Source: an uncultured Bacteroidales bacterium (lineage in GTDB: Bacteria > Bacteroidota > Bacteroidia > Bacteroidales > P3). From it: a DNA stretch of 64,000 bases. Shown here in pieces: positions 28,603 through 37,346 of the stretch (positions within the stretch are counted from its first letter, which is position 1; each line of letters begins with the position of its first letter). The position numbers and the translations under genes were made by a program. A model generated the notes under the pieces. That model was not told the DNA's origin. It ran no database searches and saw nothing but the letters and a program-made list of their open reading frames with translations. Where the stretch lies: positions 1-64,000 of the forward strand of contig CAJOIV010000010.1 of the NCBI GenBank assembly GCA_905234665.1, written 5' to 3'.

Positions 28603-29616
28603 ATGGATGACTCTCAAAACAGCCTCTCGGGCAGTGCCATGCCCTACCTGACGTTGGCGGAGGTGATGCGGCGGCGTTTTGGCTGCCGGGTGCAGAAACT
28701 CTCTGTCGACGCCGGCTTTACCTGTCCCAACCGCGACGGGACGCTGGGGCACACGGGCTGCATCTTCTGCGCCGGCGAGGCCTTTGTGCCCTCCTACTGC
28801 CGCATGGCGGGGAGCATCACGCGCCAGATCGACGAGGGCATCCGCTTCCACCAGTGGCGCTACCGCAAAGCCACGAAATACTTGGCCTACTTCCAGTCGT
28901 ATAGCAACACCTACGCCCCGTTGGAGGTGCTCAAGGCCCGCTACGGCGAGGCTTTGGCCCATCCGCAGGTGTCGGGGATAGTCGTCGGCACGCGGCCCGA
29001 CTGTGTGGACGACGGGAAGTTGGACTATCTGGCTTCCTTGGCAAATGAGCACTATGTGGCCGTGGAGTACGGCATCGAGAGCTGCTACGACAAGACCCTC
29101 CGCCTCATCCGTCGCGGTCACGACTTCGCCTGCACCGAGCGCGCCATCCGCGCCACCGCCGACCGCGGGCTACCCGTCGGCGGACACCTCATCCTCGGCC
29201 TTCCGGGCGAGAGCCGCGAGGAGATGCTTGCTGAGGCCGACATACTGTCGTCTCTGCCCCTCGACAGTCTCAAACTGCATCAGTTGCAGATACTTCGGGG
29301 AACGGAGTTGGAACGCCAATGGAGAGAGGACCCCGCCTCGGTGCCGCCGCCCTTTACGCTGGAAGAGTATATCGACCTGGTGTGCGAATTCCTCCGCCGC
29401 CTGCGTCCCACGATAGCCATCGAACGCCTCGCGGGCGAAGTCCCGCCACGCTATCAGGCCACGCCCGACCGCTCCTGGCGTCGGCCCTCCAAAGAGTCAA
29501 CCCGGACACTGGGTGGGGCGCTCCTGCGCAACGAAGACATCCCCCGCCTGGTCGTGGCGCGTCTTCAGGCCTCCTCGGCGGCCATGGGGAGCGGTTCCTC
29601 CTCACCAAAAGAGTAG
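28603..29616 (+). CDS. radical SAM protein, TIGR01212/YhcC family
   Basis: RVQKLSVDAGFTCPNRDGTLGHTGCIFC; YFQSYSNTYAPLEVLK; VGTRPDCVDD; EYGIESCYDKTLRLIRRGH. Confidence 0.93.
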   Translation: MDDSQNSLSGSAMPYLTLAEVMRRRFGCRVQKLSVDAGFTCPNRDGTLGHTGCIFCAGEAFVPSYCRMAGSITRQIDEGIRFHQWRYRKATKYLAYFQSYSNTYAPLEVLKARYGEALAHPQVSGIVVGTRPDCVDDGKLDYLASLANEHYVAVEYGIESCYDKTLRLIRRGHDFACTERAIRATADRGLPVGGHLILGLPGESREEMLAEADILSSLPLDSLKLHQLQILRGTELERQWREDPASVPPPFTLEEYIDLVCEFLRRLRPTIAIERLAGEVPPRYQATPDRSWRRPSKESTRTLGGALLRNEDIPRLVVARLQASSAAMGSGSSSPKE

Positions 29617-30098
29617 GCGACAGGCTTGTGCCTGTAGTGGGCAAGCATGTTCTCGTTGAGCAGCACCTCCACCTCGCGCATGGTCTGCTCTATCCTGTCG
29701 GGTTTCAGCTGGCACTCCCACACCACGATGACCTGCCATCCGTTCTCTTGCAGCAAGGCGTAGTCCCGTTGGTCGCGGGCCTGGTTGCGGGCGATTTTGT
29801 TGACCCAAAACTCGCGGTTGGTGTTTGGAATCTTGCAGCACTCGGAATTCTCGATTCTCAACGTTGAATTCTCAATTCTCACGTTGTGTCCGTGCCAGAA
29901 GCATCCGTTCACGAAGATGGCCGTGCGGTAAGGCCGCATCACGATGTCCGGCTTCCCCGGCACGCTCTTGACGTTCAGCCTATAGCGGTATCCGTGCGCC
30001 CACAGCCACCGCCTCACCCGCATCTCCGGCCTTGTCCCCTTCGAATGAATGTGCGACATGCACTTATGCCGTTGCTCGGGTGTCATCGTGTCGGTCAT
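29565..30098 (-). CDS. vsr: very short patch repair endonuclease (Vsr)
   Basis: TPEQRHKCMSHIHSKGTRPEMRVRRWLWAHGYRYRLNVKSVPGKPDIVMRPYRTAIFVNGCFWHGH...REFWVNKIARNQARDQ. Confidence 0.93.
   Translation of the reverse strand: MTDTMTPEQRHKCMSHIHSKGTRPEMRVRRWLWAHGYRYRLNVKSVPGKPDIVMRPYRTAIFVNGCFWHGHNVRIENSTLRIENSECCKIPNTNREFWVNKIARNQARDQRDYALLQENGWQVIVVWECQLKPDRIEQTMREVEVLLNENMLAHYRHKPVAYSFGEEEPLPMAAEEA
29845..29885. repeat. heptameric mini-repeat (AATTCTC) inserted in frame in vsr
   Basis: gaattctcgattctcaacgttgaattctcaattctcacgttg, reverse strand NVRIENSTLRIENS. Confidence 0.75.
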
Positions 30099-30102
30099 AG
30101 GG

Positions 30103-31110
30103 CTATACTTTGTTTCCGAGTTGTTTCCGCATAGCTTTGTCGAAGTCAGAATCTATCTTTTGTGTACGGTTGAAAATATCGTACTCGGCAGAAGCTTTTT
30201 CTTCGGCCATGGTTTTAGAAATGGAGCCTTTGTTGGGGAGTATTTTGAAACGACGGAAATTCAGGAATTCGTTGACGCTGGCGGCGAACTGCTCCATGGT
30301 GAAAGTGTTCTCGGTTTCCACCAGGTCTTCAATGTAATCGAAGAAACCCGTTACGGCACGCTCCAAACGGCGTATCTGTTGTTCGTCGAGATAGTTTTTG
30401 GCTACGGTGACATCCGATTTCAGGATGCGTCCGTCGGGTGAGTTCTTCCAAGTCGTCAGCCCCATGTGTTCCTTGGTGTGATCGGCGGAGGTGTAGATGA
30501 TTTCGGCTGCCGTCTTGCCGGTGATAGCGTAGTGGAACTTGTTCTGCACCATGGCGTAGAAGTCCTGTGTTACAGGCGACGACTTGTCATAGTCGATGCT
30601 GCATTCGGCGAAGATGTCAGTGATTTGCTGCCAGATGCGTCGTTCACTGGCACGGATGGAACGAATACGTTCCAGCAACTCGCGGAAATAGTCCTTGCCA
30701 AACACCGCCTCACCCTGTTTCAGTCGATTGTCGTCCAGGACAAACCCCTTGCGGATATACTCGTTTAACACCTTTGTCGCCCATTGTCGGAAGTGCGTGG
30801 CCTTGGCCGAGTTGACGCGATAGCCGACAGATATGATGGCGTCGAGATTGTAGAAATCTACATTTTCTTTCACCTCTCCGCGGAAACCCCTATTCACGAC
30901 TGTTTCCATTTTGGAAATAGTCGCATTTTTGTTGAGTTCTCCGCTGTCGTAGATGTTTTGCAGGTGCTTGCTGATGGCAGGAACATTCACTCCGAATAGC
31001 TGTGCCATAGCCTTCTGAGTTAGCCAGATGGTTTCGTCCCGCACCACACCCTGCACACTCCCTTCATTGTCGGGAAGGTTGTATAAAATGAATTGTATTT
31101 CGTTGGTCAT
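30103..31110 (-). CDS. RhuM family virulence-type protein
   Basis: DETIWLTQKAMAQLFGVNVPAISKHLQNIYDSGEL; FYNLDAIISVGYRVNSAKATHFRQWATKVLNEYIRKGFVLDD. Confidence 0.93.
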   Translation of the reverse strand: MTNEIQFILYNLPDNEGSVQGVVRDETIWLTQKAMAQLFGVNVPAISKHLQNIYDSGELNKNATISKMETVVNRGFRGEVKENVDFYNLDAIISVGYRVNSAKATHFRQWATKVLNEYIRKGFVLDDNRLKQGEAVFGKDYFRELLERIRSIRASERRIWQQITDIFAECSIDYDKSSPVTQDFYAMVQNKFHYAITGKTAAEIIYTSADHTKEHMGLTTWKNSPDGRILKSDVTVAKNYLDEQQIRRLERAVTGFFDYIEDLVETENTFTMEQFAASVNEFLNFRRFKILPNKGSISKTMAEEKASAEYDIFNRTQKIDSDFDKAMRKQLGNKV

Positions 31111-31229
31111 ATTGTCTTATAGATATTCTCAATAGTGGTGTAATTAAACGGTTGAATGTTGGATTCTTTCGTATATTTTAGAAATGCGAGCCATGCCTTC
31201 TTGCGCTCATTGCTGTCTTGATATATCAT
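31107..31229 (-). CDS. possible 40-aa coupled ORF or gene remnant ahead of rhuM-like gene
   Basis: MIYQDSNERKKAWLAFLKYTKESNIQPFNYTTIENIYKTI, 4-nt overlap with the downstream ATG. Confidence 0.3.
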   Translation of the reverse strand: MIYQDSNERKKAWLAFLKYTKESNIQPFNYTTIENIYKTI

Positions 31230-31441
31230 TCCGTCTTTTTTGTTTATATGCCTGTTTGTTAAAACTATGTGACGGGGGAGAATAGAGGGGGAGCGGGGAG
31301 GGGGATTATACATAGTTCGGGGGTGGATAGGAGGAAGTGGGGCGGAAGTTTTGGGATAGGACGTTAAAAGAACGGACTTTGAACGGAGTTTCATTAGCCC
31401 GAAAGATGAAGGCCGCTGCGGCGGCAGTGACGTCGGTGCGG

Positions 31442-32608
31442 TTAGTTGTCGCTCGAGAAGAAATCCTTGAGGGTGAGGTTGTCGAGGAAGTCTTCCGAGT
31501 CGGGGTCGACATAGTCGTCATCCTCGTCGTCGTCGGCATATTCGTCGGGGTTGCTGTCGCCGACGAAGGTGGCGAGCCAGTCGCGGTCGGCGTTGTGGCT
31601 GCGGCCGTTGTCGACCCACTGGTCGGGGTCGGCGTATATTTCGAGGAACTTGGCGGGGCCTTCGCAGAAGAGCTCGACATCGTCGGCCACGGCGGGGACG
31701 AGGACGCACTCGCCGGCATGCACGGGGACGACCTGGTCGAGGGTCTTGACGGCGCCAATGCCTTCGACGCAGAGGTAGACGACGAAGGAGTCGAGCTTGG
31801 CGAGGCTCTTGCGGATGGGTTTCTGCAGGGGGATGACGCTGGTGGTGAAGTAGGGGCACTGTGCCAGGCGCGTGGTGGCGCCGGCGCGGGCGGTGTAGTG
31901 GGTCTTGCCGTCCTTGGTGGGGCCAAAGTCGATGGCGGCGAGGGCCTCGGCGGTGTGGAGTTCGCGCAGGCGGCCGTCGGTGTCGGGGCGGTTGTAGTCG
32001 TAGATGCGGTAGGTGCAGTCGCTGCTCTGCTGTATCTCGGCCAGGAGGATGCCCTTGCCGATGGCGTGGACCCGTCCGGCGGGGATGAAGAGGACGTCGC
32101 CGGCTGCGGGGTGTTCGATGTGGAGCAGTTGCTCGAAGGTGCCGTCGGCGAGGGCCTGCTGGTACTGCTCGGGGGTGGTTTTGGCGGCAAATCCGTCGAC
32201 AATCTCGGCGCCCTTGTCGGCCTCAATGATATACCACATCTCGGTCTTGCCGTTGTCCATCCCGCGCTCGAAAGCCAACTTGTCGTCGGGGTGCACCTGG
32301 ATGGAGAGGCGGTCGGCGGCGTCGATGAGCTTGATGAGGAGGGGGAACTGGGGGCCGAAGTGGTCGTAGTTCCGTTCGCCGAGGAGTTCGCCCATGTAAA
32401 TCTCGATGGCCTCGTTGACGGTGTTGTTGGCCAGGAAGCCGTTGGCGATGACAGACTCGTTGCCTTCGACGCTGGAGAGGACCCACAGCTCGCCGCAGTT
32501 GGGCAGGGGGTCGTAGTCGAAGCCGAGGGTTTTGATGCGGTTGCCTCCCCAGACCTTGTTCTTGAACAGGGGGAGGAACTTCATGGGGTAGAGGGTGGTG
32601 TCGAGCAT
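31442..32608 (-). CDS. manA: class I mannose-6-phosphate isomerase
   Basis: FKNKVWGGNRI; ADRLSIQVHPDDKLA; GKTEMWYIIEA; AGRVHAIGKGILLAEIQQSSDCTYRIYDYNR; acidic C-tail. Confidence 0.93.
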   Translation of the reverse strand: MLDTTLYPMKFLPLFKNKVWGGNRIKTLGFDYDPLPNCGELWVLSSVEGNESVIANGFLANNTVNEAIEIYMGELLGERNYDHFGPQFPLLIKLIDAADRLSIQVHPDDKLAFERGMDNGKTEMWYIIEADKGAEIVDGFAAKTTPEQYQQALADGTFEQLLHIEHPAAGDVLFIPAGRVHAIGKGILLAEIQQSSDCTYRIYDYNRPDTDGRLRELHTAEALAAIDFGPTKDGKTHYTARAGATTRLAQCPYFTTSVIPLQKPIRKSLAKLDSFVVYLCVEGIGAVKTLDQVVPVHAGECVLVPAVADDVELFCEGPAKFLEIYADPDQWVDNGRSHNADRDWLATFVGDSNPDEYADDDEDDDYVDPDSEDFLDNLTLKDFFSSDN

Positions 32609-32613
32609 GTAGG

Positions 32614-32646
32614 AATTGATAATTGAGAATTGAAAATTGACAATTA
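32614..32646. repeat. heptameric mini-repeat (AATTGAN)
   Basis: aattgat-aattgag-aattgaa-aattgac-aatta between manA and a thioredoxin-fold gene. Confidence 0.85.
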
Positions 32647-33561
32647 GAGTATGCCGTCGAGTTCCCAGTCGCGGATGTCGCGGGTCTGGACGCGGCCTTC
32701 GGCATCGACGAGGATGGCGTAGGGGAGGTGGTCGACGGAGAGTTGCTTGAGCCAGGGGGCATCCCAGCCTGCGGGGCTGTCGTCGATGCGGATATAGACG
32801 ATGCCCACGGGGTGTTTTTTGGCGATGCGGCGGGCGCGTGCCACGAACTGCTGGCAGCGGTCGCACCACGAGGCGCCGACGACGAGGAGTGTGGGGCCTT
32901 CGGCGTTGCGGACTTCGCTGAACTTGACCTGTTTGTGGTTCTCGTCGGCGAAGGAGAAGTCGGGCATGTCGCCCCCTTCGGCCACGGAGGGAGTCTCGCG
33001 CAGCCAGCGGCGCAGGAGGGTGTAGTGGTAGGTGTGGCGTGCGGGGCCTTCGATGAGGGGTATGAGCTGTCGCAGGAGGCTTTCGTCGAGAGACTGCATG
33101 TGGCAGTAGAGGACGAAGGGGAGGTAGATGTCGGTGGGGTGGGCCTGCACCTCTTCGCGCAGGAAAGTGGAGGGTTCGGCGGCGTTGCGCAGCTGCTCGA
33201 GGAGGTAGCGGTACTCGCTGTTGGAGCGCGAGCCCTTGATGAGCGAGGCCTCCGGGTGGGTGGCGTTGAGGGCGATGGAGAGGGAGGCGTTCTCGAGGTA
33301 GAAATAGAGGGGCTGGCGCATGGAGGGGTGGCTGAGGGAAGCCAGCACGGGCCGGCCGACGGAGCCCGAGAAGAGGAAGAGGCCGCGGTCGATGCGGGCG
33401 GAGTGGGTGTGCGAGGTCGAGTCGCCGTCGAAGACGGTCAACGTCACATCGCCCGAGAGCGAGCTCTCGCCGCTGATTTCGTAGCCCTGGGCGGACGCCG
33501 CCACGGGCATCAGCAGGAAGAGCAGGACCCAGCGGCTAATAAGAGCGGTAGGTCGAGCCAT
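32644..33561 (-). CDS. TlpA-like thioredoxin-fold protein with DUF4369-like N-terminus
   Basis: Signal peptide; VKFSEVRNAEGPTLLVVGASWCDRCQQFVARARRI (WCDRC). Confidence 0.82.
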   Translation of the reverse strand: MARPTALISRWVLLFLLMPVAASAQGYEISGESSLSGDVTLTVFDGDSTSHTHSARIDRGLFLFSGSVGRPVLASLSHPSMRQPLYFYLENASLSIALNATHPEASLIKGSRSNSEYRYLLEQLRNAAEPSTFLREEVQAHPTDIYLPFVLYCHMQSLDESLLRQLIPLIEGPARHTYHYTLLRRWLRETPSVAEGGDMPDFSFADENHKQVKFSEVRNAEGPTLLVVGASWCDRCQQFVARARRIAKKHPVGIVYIRIDDSPAGWDAPWLKQLSVDHLPYAILVDAEGRVQTRDIRDWELDGIL

Positions 33562-33739
33562 TCTTCTTGTTGGTTCCCTTGACCGTGATATTCTGCTTGA
33601 CGGTCTTCTTGCTGCTATACTTCTTGGTGGGGTACATGGTGGTCGATTTTGAGGAGCTGCACGACGCAAATGTGCCTCCGATGGTCAGCAAACTGCCTGC
33701 CATGAGGAGCAGAAAGAACATCTTTGCATACTTTTTCAT
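33536..33739 (-). CDS. small lipoprotein
   Basis: MKKYAKMFFLLLMAGSLLTIGGTFASCSSSKSTT lipobox; basic C-part. Confidence 0.7.
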   Translation of the reverse strand: MKKYAKMFFLLLMAGSLLTIGGTFASCSSSKSTTMYPTKKYSSKKTVKQNITVKGTNKKNGSTYRSY

Positions 33740-33911
33740 ATCAAAACGTTTTAGGTATATTACACTGTCGTTCATTGCTTTAATGCGCCTCGTCGGCTTT
33801 GCGCGGGGCGTTTTTCAGCAATACAAAGTAACAAAAATTTCTTCAGATAGCCAAACTTTTTGAGATTTTTTGTACTTTTGCAACGCGAAAAACGGAAAAA
33901 AACACCCTACA

Positions 33912-34193
33912 ATGGCTATCAATTATCAAAGAAGACTAAAGGTTTACGAGTGGGTCTCGTACATCCTCATCCTGGGCGCGACGGTGCTCTATTTCGTGCT
34001 GCGCAGCCAGGGGGCCCAGGCGCTGAACCTGACGCTGGTGCTGCTGGTGCTGGCCATCGCCTGTCGGCTGATGATGGAACGCACCCGCCGCCAGGCCGCC
34101 GACGCCGAGCTCGACGAGTTGCGCGAGGACCTGCGCAAACTCACCCAGCTGTATGCCGAGGAAAAGAAAAAGAACAATAATAGTAACAATTAA
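33912..34193 (+). CDS. small two-TM membrane protein with coiled-coil tail
   Basis: [60 protein letters not shown]...; promoter TActTTTG upstream. Confidence 0.75.
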   Translation: MAINYQRRLKVYEWVSYILILGATVLYFVLRSQGAQALNLTLVLLVLAIACRLMMERTRRQAADAELDELREDLRKLTQLYAEEKKKNNNSNN

Positions 34194-34204
34194 CACACAA
34201 CACA

Positions 34205-34768
34205 ATGGCAACAACCGCAGACATCAAAAACGGACTTTGCATCAATTTCAACAACGACATCTACACCATCGTCGAATTCCTCCATGTGAAACCCGGCAAG
34301 GGAGCCGCCTTCGTGCGCACCAAGATGCGCAGCGTCAAGACCGGCCGCGTGCTTGAGAACACCTTCCCCAGCGGTGCGAAAATCGACATCGTGCGCGTCG
34401 AGCGCCGTCCCTACACCTACCTCTACAAGGAGGGCGACATGCACGTCTTCATGCACACCGAGACCTACGAGCAGCTCTACATCCCCGAGCAGATTATCAA
34501 CGCCCCGCAGTTCCTCAAGGACGGCCAGTATGTCGAGGTCACCGTCGAGGCCGACACCGAGACCCCCCTCACCTGCGAACTGCCCCCGTTCATCGAGACC
34601 GTGGTGACCTACACCGAGCCCGGATTCGCCGGCAACACCGCCACCAACGCCATGAAGGACGCCACCGTCGAGCCCGGCGTGCAGGTGCGCGTGCCCCTCT
34701 TCATCAAGGAAGGCGAACGCATCAAGGTCGACACCCGCACATGCGAGTACGCTGAACGCCTCAAGTAA
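34205..34768 (+). CDS. efp: elongation factor P
   Basis: [84 protein letters not shown]. Confidence 0.97.
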   Translation: MATTADIKNGLCINFNNDIYTIVEFLHVKPGKGAAFVRTKMRSVKTGRVLENTFPSGAKIDIVRVERRPYTYLYKEGDMHVFMHTETYEQLYIPEQIINAPQFLKDGQYVEVTVEADTETPLTCELPPFIETVVTYTEPGFAGNTATNAMKDATVEPGVQVRVPLFIKEGERIKVDTRTCEYAERLK

Positions 34769-34795
34769 ATTGATAATTGAGAATTGAAAATTGAA
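34768..34795. repeat. heptameric mini-repeat supplying a start codon
   Basis: aattgat-aattgag-aattgaa-aattgaa; TTG at 34791-34793 starts the M28-like CDS. Confidence 0.85.
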
Positions 34796-35822
34796 ACGAC
34801 TGGCAATCATTGCAGCCTGTCTGCTTGTGCTGGCAGGCTGCAACAATCATAAACCCGCGGAGGTGCCGTCGGCTCCGGCGGTGGACTATTCCGCCGTCGC
34901 GACACCCGACTTCAATGCCGACTCGGCCTATGCCTACACCGCCGCCCAGGTGGCCTTCGGCTTCCGCACCCCCGGCAGCCGCGGCCAGCAGGACTGCGCC
35001 GCCTGGCTGGCGGCACAGATGGGCCGCTGGTGCGACACGGTCATCGTGCAGGAGTTCCCCGCCACCCTCTGGGACGGCACGCGCGTGCGCGGCAAGAACA
35101 TCATCGCCTCGCTGGAGGGCCACCCCGGCAGCCCTGCGGGCAAACGTATCCTGCTGGGCGCCCACTGGGACAGCCGCCTCTGGGCCGACCACGACCCCGA
35201 CGAGGCCAACCACCGCAAGCCCCTGCCCGGCGCCAACGACGGCGCCAGCGGCGTGGCCGTCCTCATGGAGATGGCCCGCGCGATGGCACAGATGCGCCCC
35301 GGCGTGGCGGTCGACTTCGTCTTCTTCGACGTCGAGGACCAGGGCATCCCCGAATGGGCCGGACGCTACGAGGACGACACCTGGTGCAAGGGCTCGCAGT
35401 ACTGGTCGCAGCACCCCCACACGCCCTACTATACCGCCGTCTACGGCGTGCTGCTCGACATGGTGGGGACCCAGCAGCCCCGCTACACCAAGGAGCAGGT
35501 GAGCATGCGCTATGCCCCCGGCATCACCAACAAACTCTGGACTGCGGCGGCGGCACTGGGCTATGGCCAGGTGTTCGTCAACCGCGAGACCGACCCCATC
35601 CTCGACGACCATCTCTATGTGAACCAGATGGCGGGCATCCCGATGGTCGATATCGTGCAGAACAACGTGGGCGTGAGCTTCTTCCCCCACTGGCACACCC
35701 TCCAGGACGACATGTCGCATGTGGACCGCAACAGCCTCCGCATGGTGGGCAACGTCCTCCTCAAGACCATCTACGGCGACTACCAGGCTATGCCTGGAGA
35801 TACTCTGGCTGACGCGAAATGA
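34791..35822 (+). CDS. M28-family peptidase / glutaminyl cyclase-like lipoprotein
   Basis: KRLAIIAACLLVLAGCNN lipobox; RILLGAHWDSRLWADHDPDEANHRKPLPGANDGASGVAVLMEMAR; VDFVFFDVEDQG. Confidence 0.9.
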   Translation: MKRLAIIAACLLVLAGCNNHKPAEVPSAPAVDYSAVATPDFNADSAYAYTAAQVAFGFRTPGSRGQQDCAAWLAAQMGRWCDTVIVQEFPATLWDGTRVRGKNIIASLEGHPGSPAGKRILLGAHWDSRLWADHDPDEANHRKPLPGANDGASGVAVLMEMARAMAQMRPGVAVDFVFFDVEDQGIPEWAGRYEDDTWCKGSQYWSQHPHTPYYTAVYGVLLDMVGTQQPRYTKEQVSMRYAPGITNKLWTAAAALGYGQVFVNRETDPILDDHLYVNQMAGIPMVDIVQNNVGVSFFPHWHTLQDDMSHVDRNSLRMVGNVLLKTIYGDYQAMPGDTLADAK

Positions 35823-36244
35823 AACCGCTTGGCACTTTTACCCTCGGCGCATTATTCCTTGCAGCCTTGTTCTCCTCCTGCAAGCCCGAGGGGAGGTGCG
35901 ACACGCCCATGGGCGACGCCACCTGCCAGCTGGACCTCATGCAGTATCCCAACCTCATGGGTGGCAACGGCTATGAGTACCTCGTCGGAGGCTACCAGGG
36001 CATCGTGGTGATACGCACCTCGCTGGAGCAATACGCCGCCTACGAGCGCACCTGTCCCCACGACCACGGACGCCTGGCCGTGTCCAAAGACTACGGCAGC
36101 ACTGTCCTCGAATGCCCCGACTGCCACTCCTGTTTCAACGCCTTCGCCGACGGCCAGCCCCTCGAGGGCAGCCAGACCTCCTGTCCCCTTTATCAGTACG
36201 GCACCCACTACTCAGCCGGCATCCTCTACATCAGCAACTGGTAG
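35819..36244 (+). CDS. Rieske-like lipoprotein with altered second ligand motif
   Basis: MKPLGTFTLGALFLAALFSSCKPEG; TCPHDHGRLAVSKDYGSTVLECPDCHSCFNAFADGQPLEG; 4-nt overlap with previous gene. Confidence 0.78.
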   Translation: MKPLGTFTLGALFLAALFSSCKPEGRCDTPMGDATCQLDLMQYPNLMGGNGYEYLVGGYQGIVVIRTSLEQYAAYERTCPHDHGRLAVSKDYGSTVLECPDCHSCFNAFADGQPLEGSQTSCPLYQYGTHYSAGILYISNW

Positions 36245-36365
36245 CGAGGACAAAAGGGTCCACCTCAAATCATGCTTCCCGTCCCTTACCGGGACTTCCC
36301 CCTGCCCCCGATGCTTCATAGCACCGGGCGGGGTGCGGCTTTGGTGCGGGCTCGTTTCTTCTTCG

Positions 36366-36440
36366 ATTGTTCTTCGTTTCTTCTTCGATTCTTCTTCGTT
36401 TTCAAAACGGAATACAATCGAAGAACAAACGAAGAACAAA
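36366..36440. repeat. long inverted repeat (25-bp arms, 23/25 complementary)
   Basis: attgttcttcgtttcttcttcgatt ... aatcgaagaacaaacgaagaacaaa. Confidence 0.85.
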
Positions 36441-36540
36441 CAGGGATGAAACGACTTCGCCCCGAGGCTCCGGCGCAAGGGCGGCAAAGGATTGCGGGAG
36501 GCGATGAAAGCCCCTTGGGGTATTTTTTTTTGCCATGTCG

Positions 36541-36650
36541 GAAATATTGTGTATCTTTGTGCCCGTGCAACAATGATATAGTAATAAACATAAACGGTTG
36601 TCATTATGTACACTAAATTCTAACAACACCTCCCGCAACGAGCTGGCAAA
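36541..36650 (+). pseudogene. duplicated kbl promoter and 5' end, truncated
   Basis: tgtatctttgt.ccc..aacaat.tat..aataaacataaac.gttgtcattatgtacactaaattc.aacaacacctcc matches the kbl upstream/start at ~41502-41590; in-frame TAA at codon 6. Confidence 0.82.
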
Positions 36651-36743
36651 CGACATATTAGTAACAATGGATATATCAATTAACGCCAACTAGCAAAAGA
36701 AGAAAAACAAACAATAACATAGCATTCGCCATTTGTTCGGTGA

Positions 36744-36859
36744 CATTCTGAAACCTAGGAAATTTCAAAATCAGTTCTACTACGAGCAAGTATTGTTGCC
36801 TACTTCGTTGTGGGCAGGACTTGTCTAAGTAGAACGGGTTTTCCTAGGACCCCAGAATG
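36744..36859 (+). other. three-tier structured hairpin element (candidate cis-regulatory RNA/ncRNA)
   Basis: Nested stems CATTCTG../..CAGAATG, CCTAGGAAA/TTTCCTAGG, GTTCTACT..CAAG/CTTG..AGTAGAAC, TGCCTAC/GTGGGCA with loop TTCGTT. Confidence 0.65.
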
Positions 36860-36884
36860 TGGATAAGGAATGTCCACATTTTTT
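36858..36884 (+). terminator. terminator-like hairpin sharing 2 nt with preceding structure
   Basis: TGTGGA taaggaatg TCCACA TTTTTT. Confidence 0.6.
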
Positions 36885-36943
36885 ATTGTCCTCCGAAAAC
36901 CCGTCCACCCCACAGACGGCCCTTGCCACAACAATGCAGAGCA

Positions 36944-37159
36944 ATGGAACAGCTTGCACCGCACATCGGGCATCTTATCCGCGAGGAACTGCGACGGCAA
37001 CAAAAGACCAATCTGTGGCTGGCCCAGCAAATCGGTGTCGCCCCCCGCACCGTCAACAAGATTTTCGACAAGGAGTACATCGACACCTGTCAGCTCCTCC
37101 GCATCTCGCGAATCCTCCACACAGACTTCTTCAGCATCTACTCCGCCCTGCTGCAGTAG
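36944..37159 (+). CDS. small HTH (XRE-like) regulator
   Basis: MEQLAPHIGHLIREELRRQQKTNLWLAQQIGVAPRTVNKIFDKEYIDTCQLLRISRILHTDFFSIYSALLQ. Confidence 0.75.
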   Translation: MEQLAPHIGHLIREELRRQQKTNLWLAQQIGVAPRTVNKIFDKEYIDTCQLLRISRILHTDFFSIYSALLQ

Positions 37160-37196
37160 ATTGCCCAATAAGGGCAACATGCCCCTTTTGGGCAAT
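37160..37196. repeat. hairpin after HTH gene
   Basis: ATTGCCCAA taagGGCAacaTGCCcctt TTGGGCAAT, nested stems. Confidence 0.7.
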
Positions 37197-37346
37197 GCGT
37201 TGGTGGTGTTATGTGCCTGTTAATGTGTAACTTTGTACTTCAATTCGATGCCGCATGGATTATTGTAATGTGCTGAGCAGGCGGTAGTTGAAATTAATGC
37301 AGACAGTCAGGAAAACATCCAAAAACCAAAATAGCAACCATAAGAA

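Noticed and set aside
33870-33911. Upstream ATG extension of the small membrane protein
   Set aside because: It includes the promoter (TActTTTG) and A-rich leader; the start at 33912 is more plausible.
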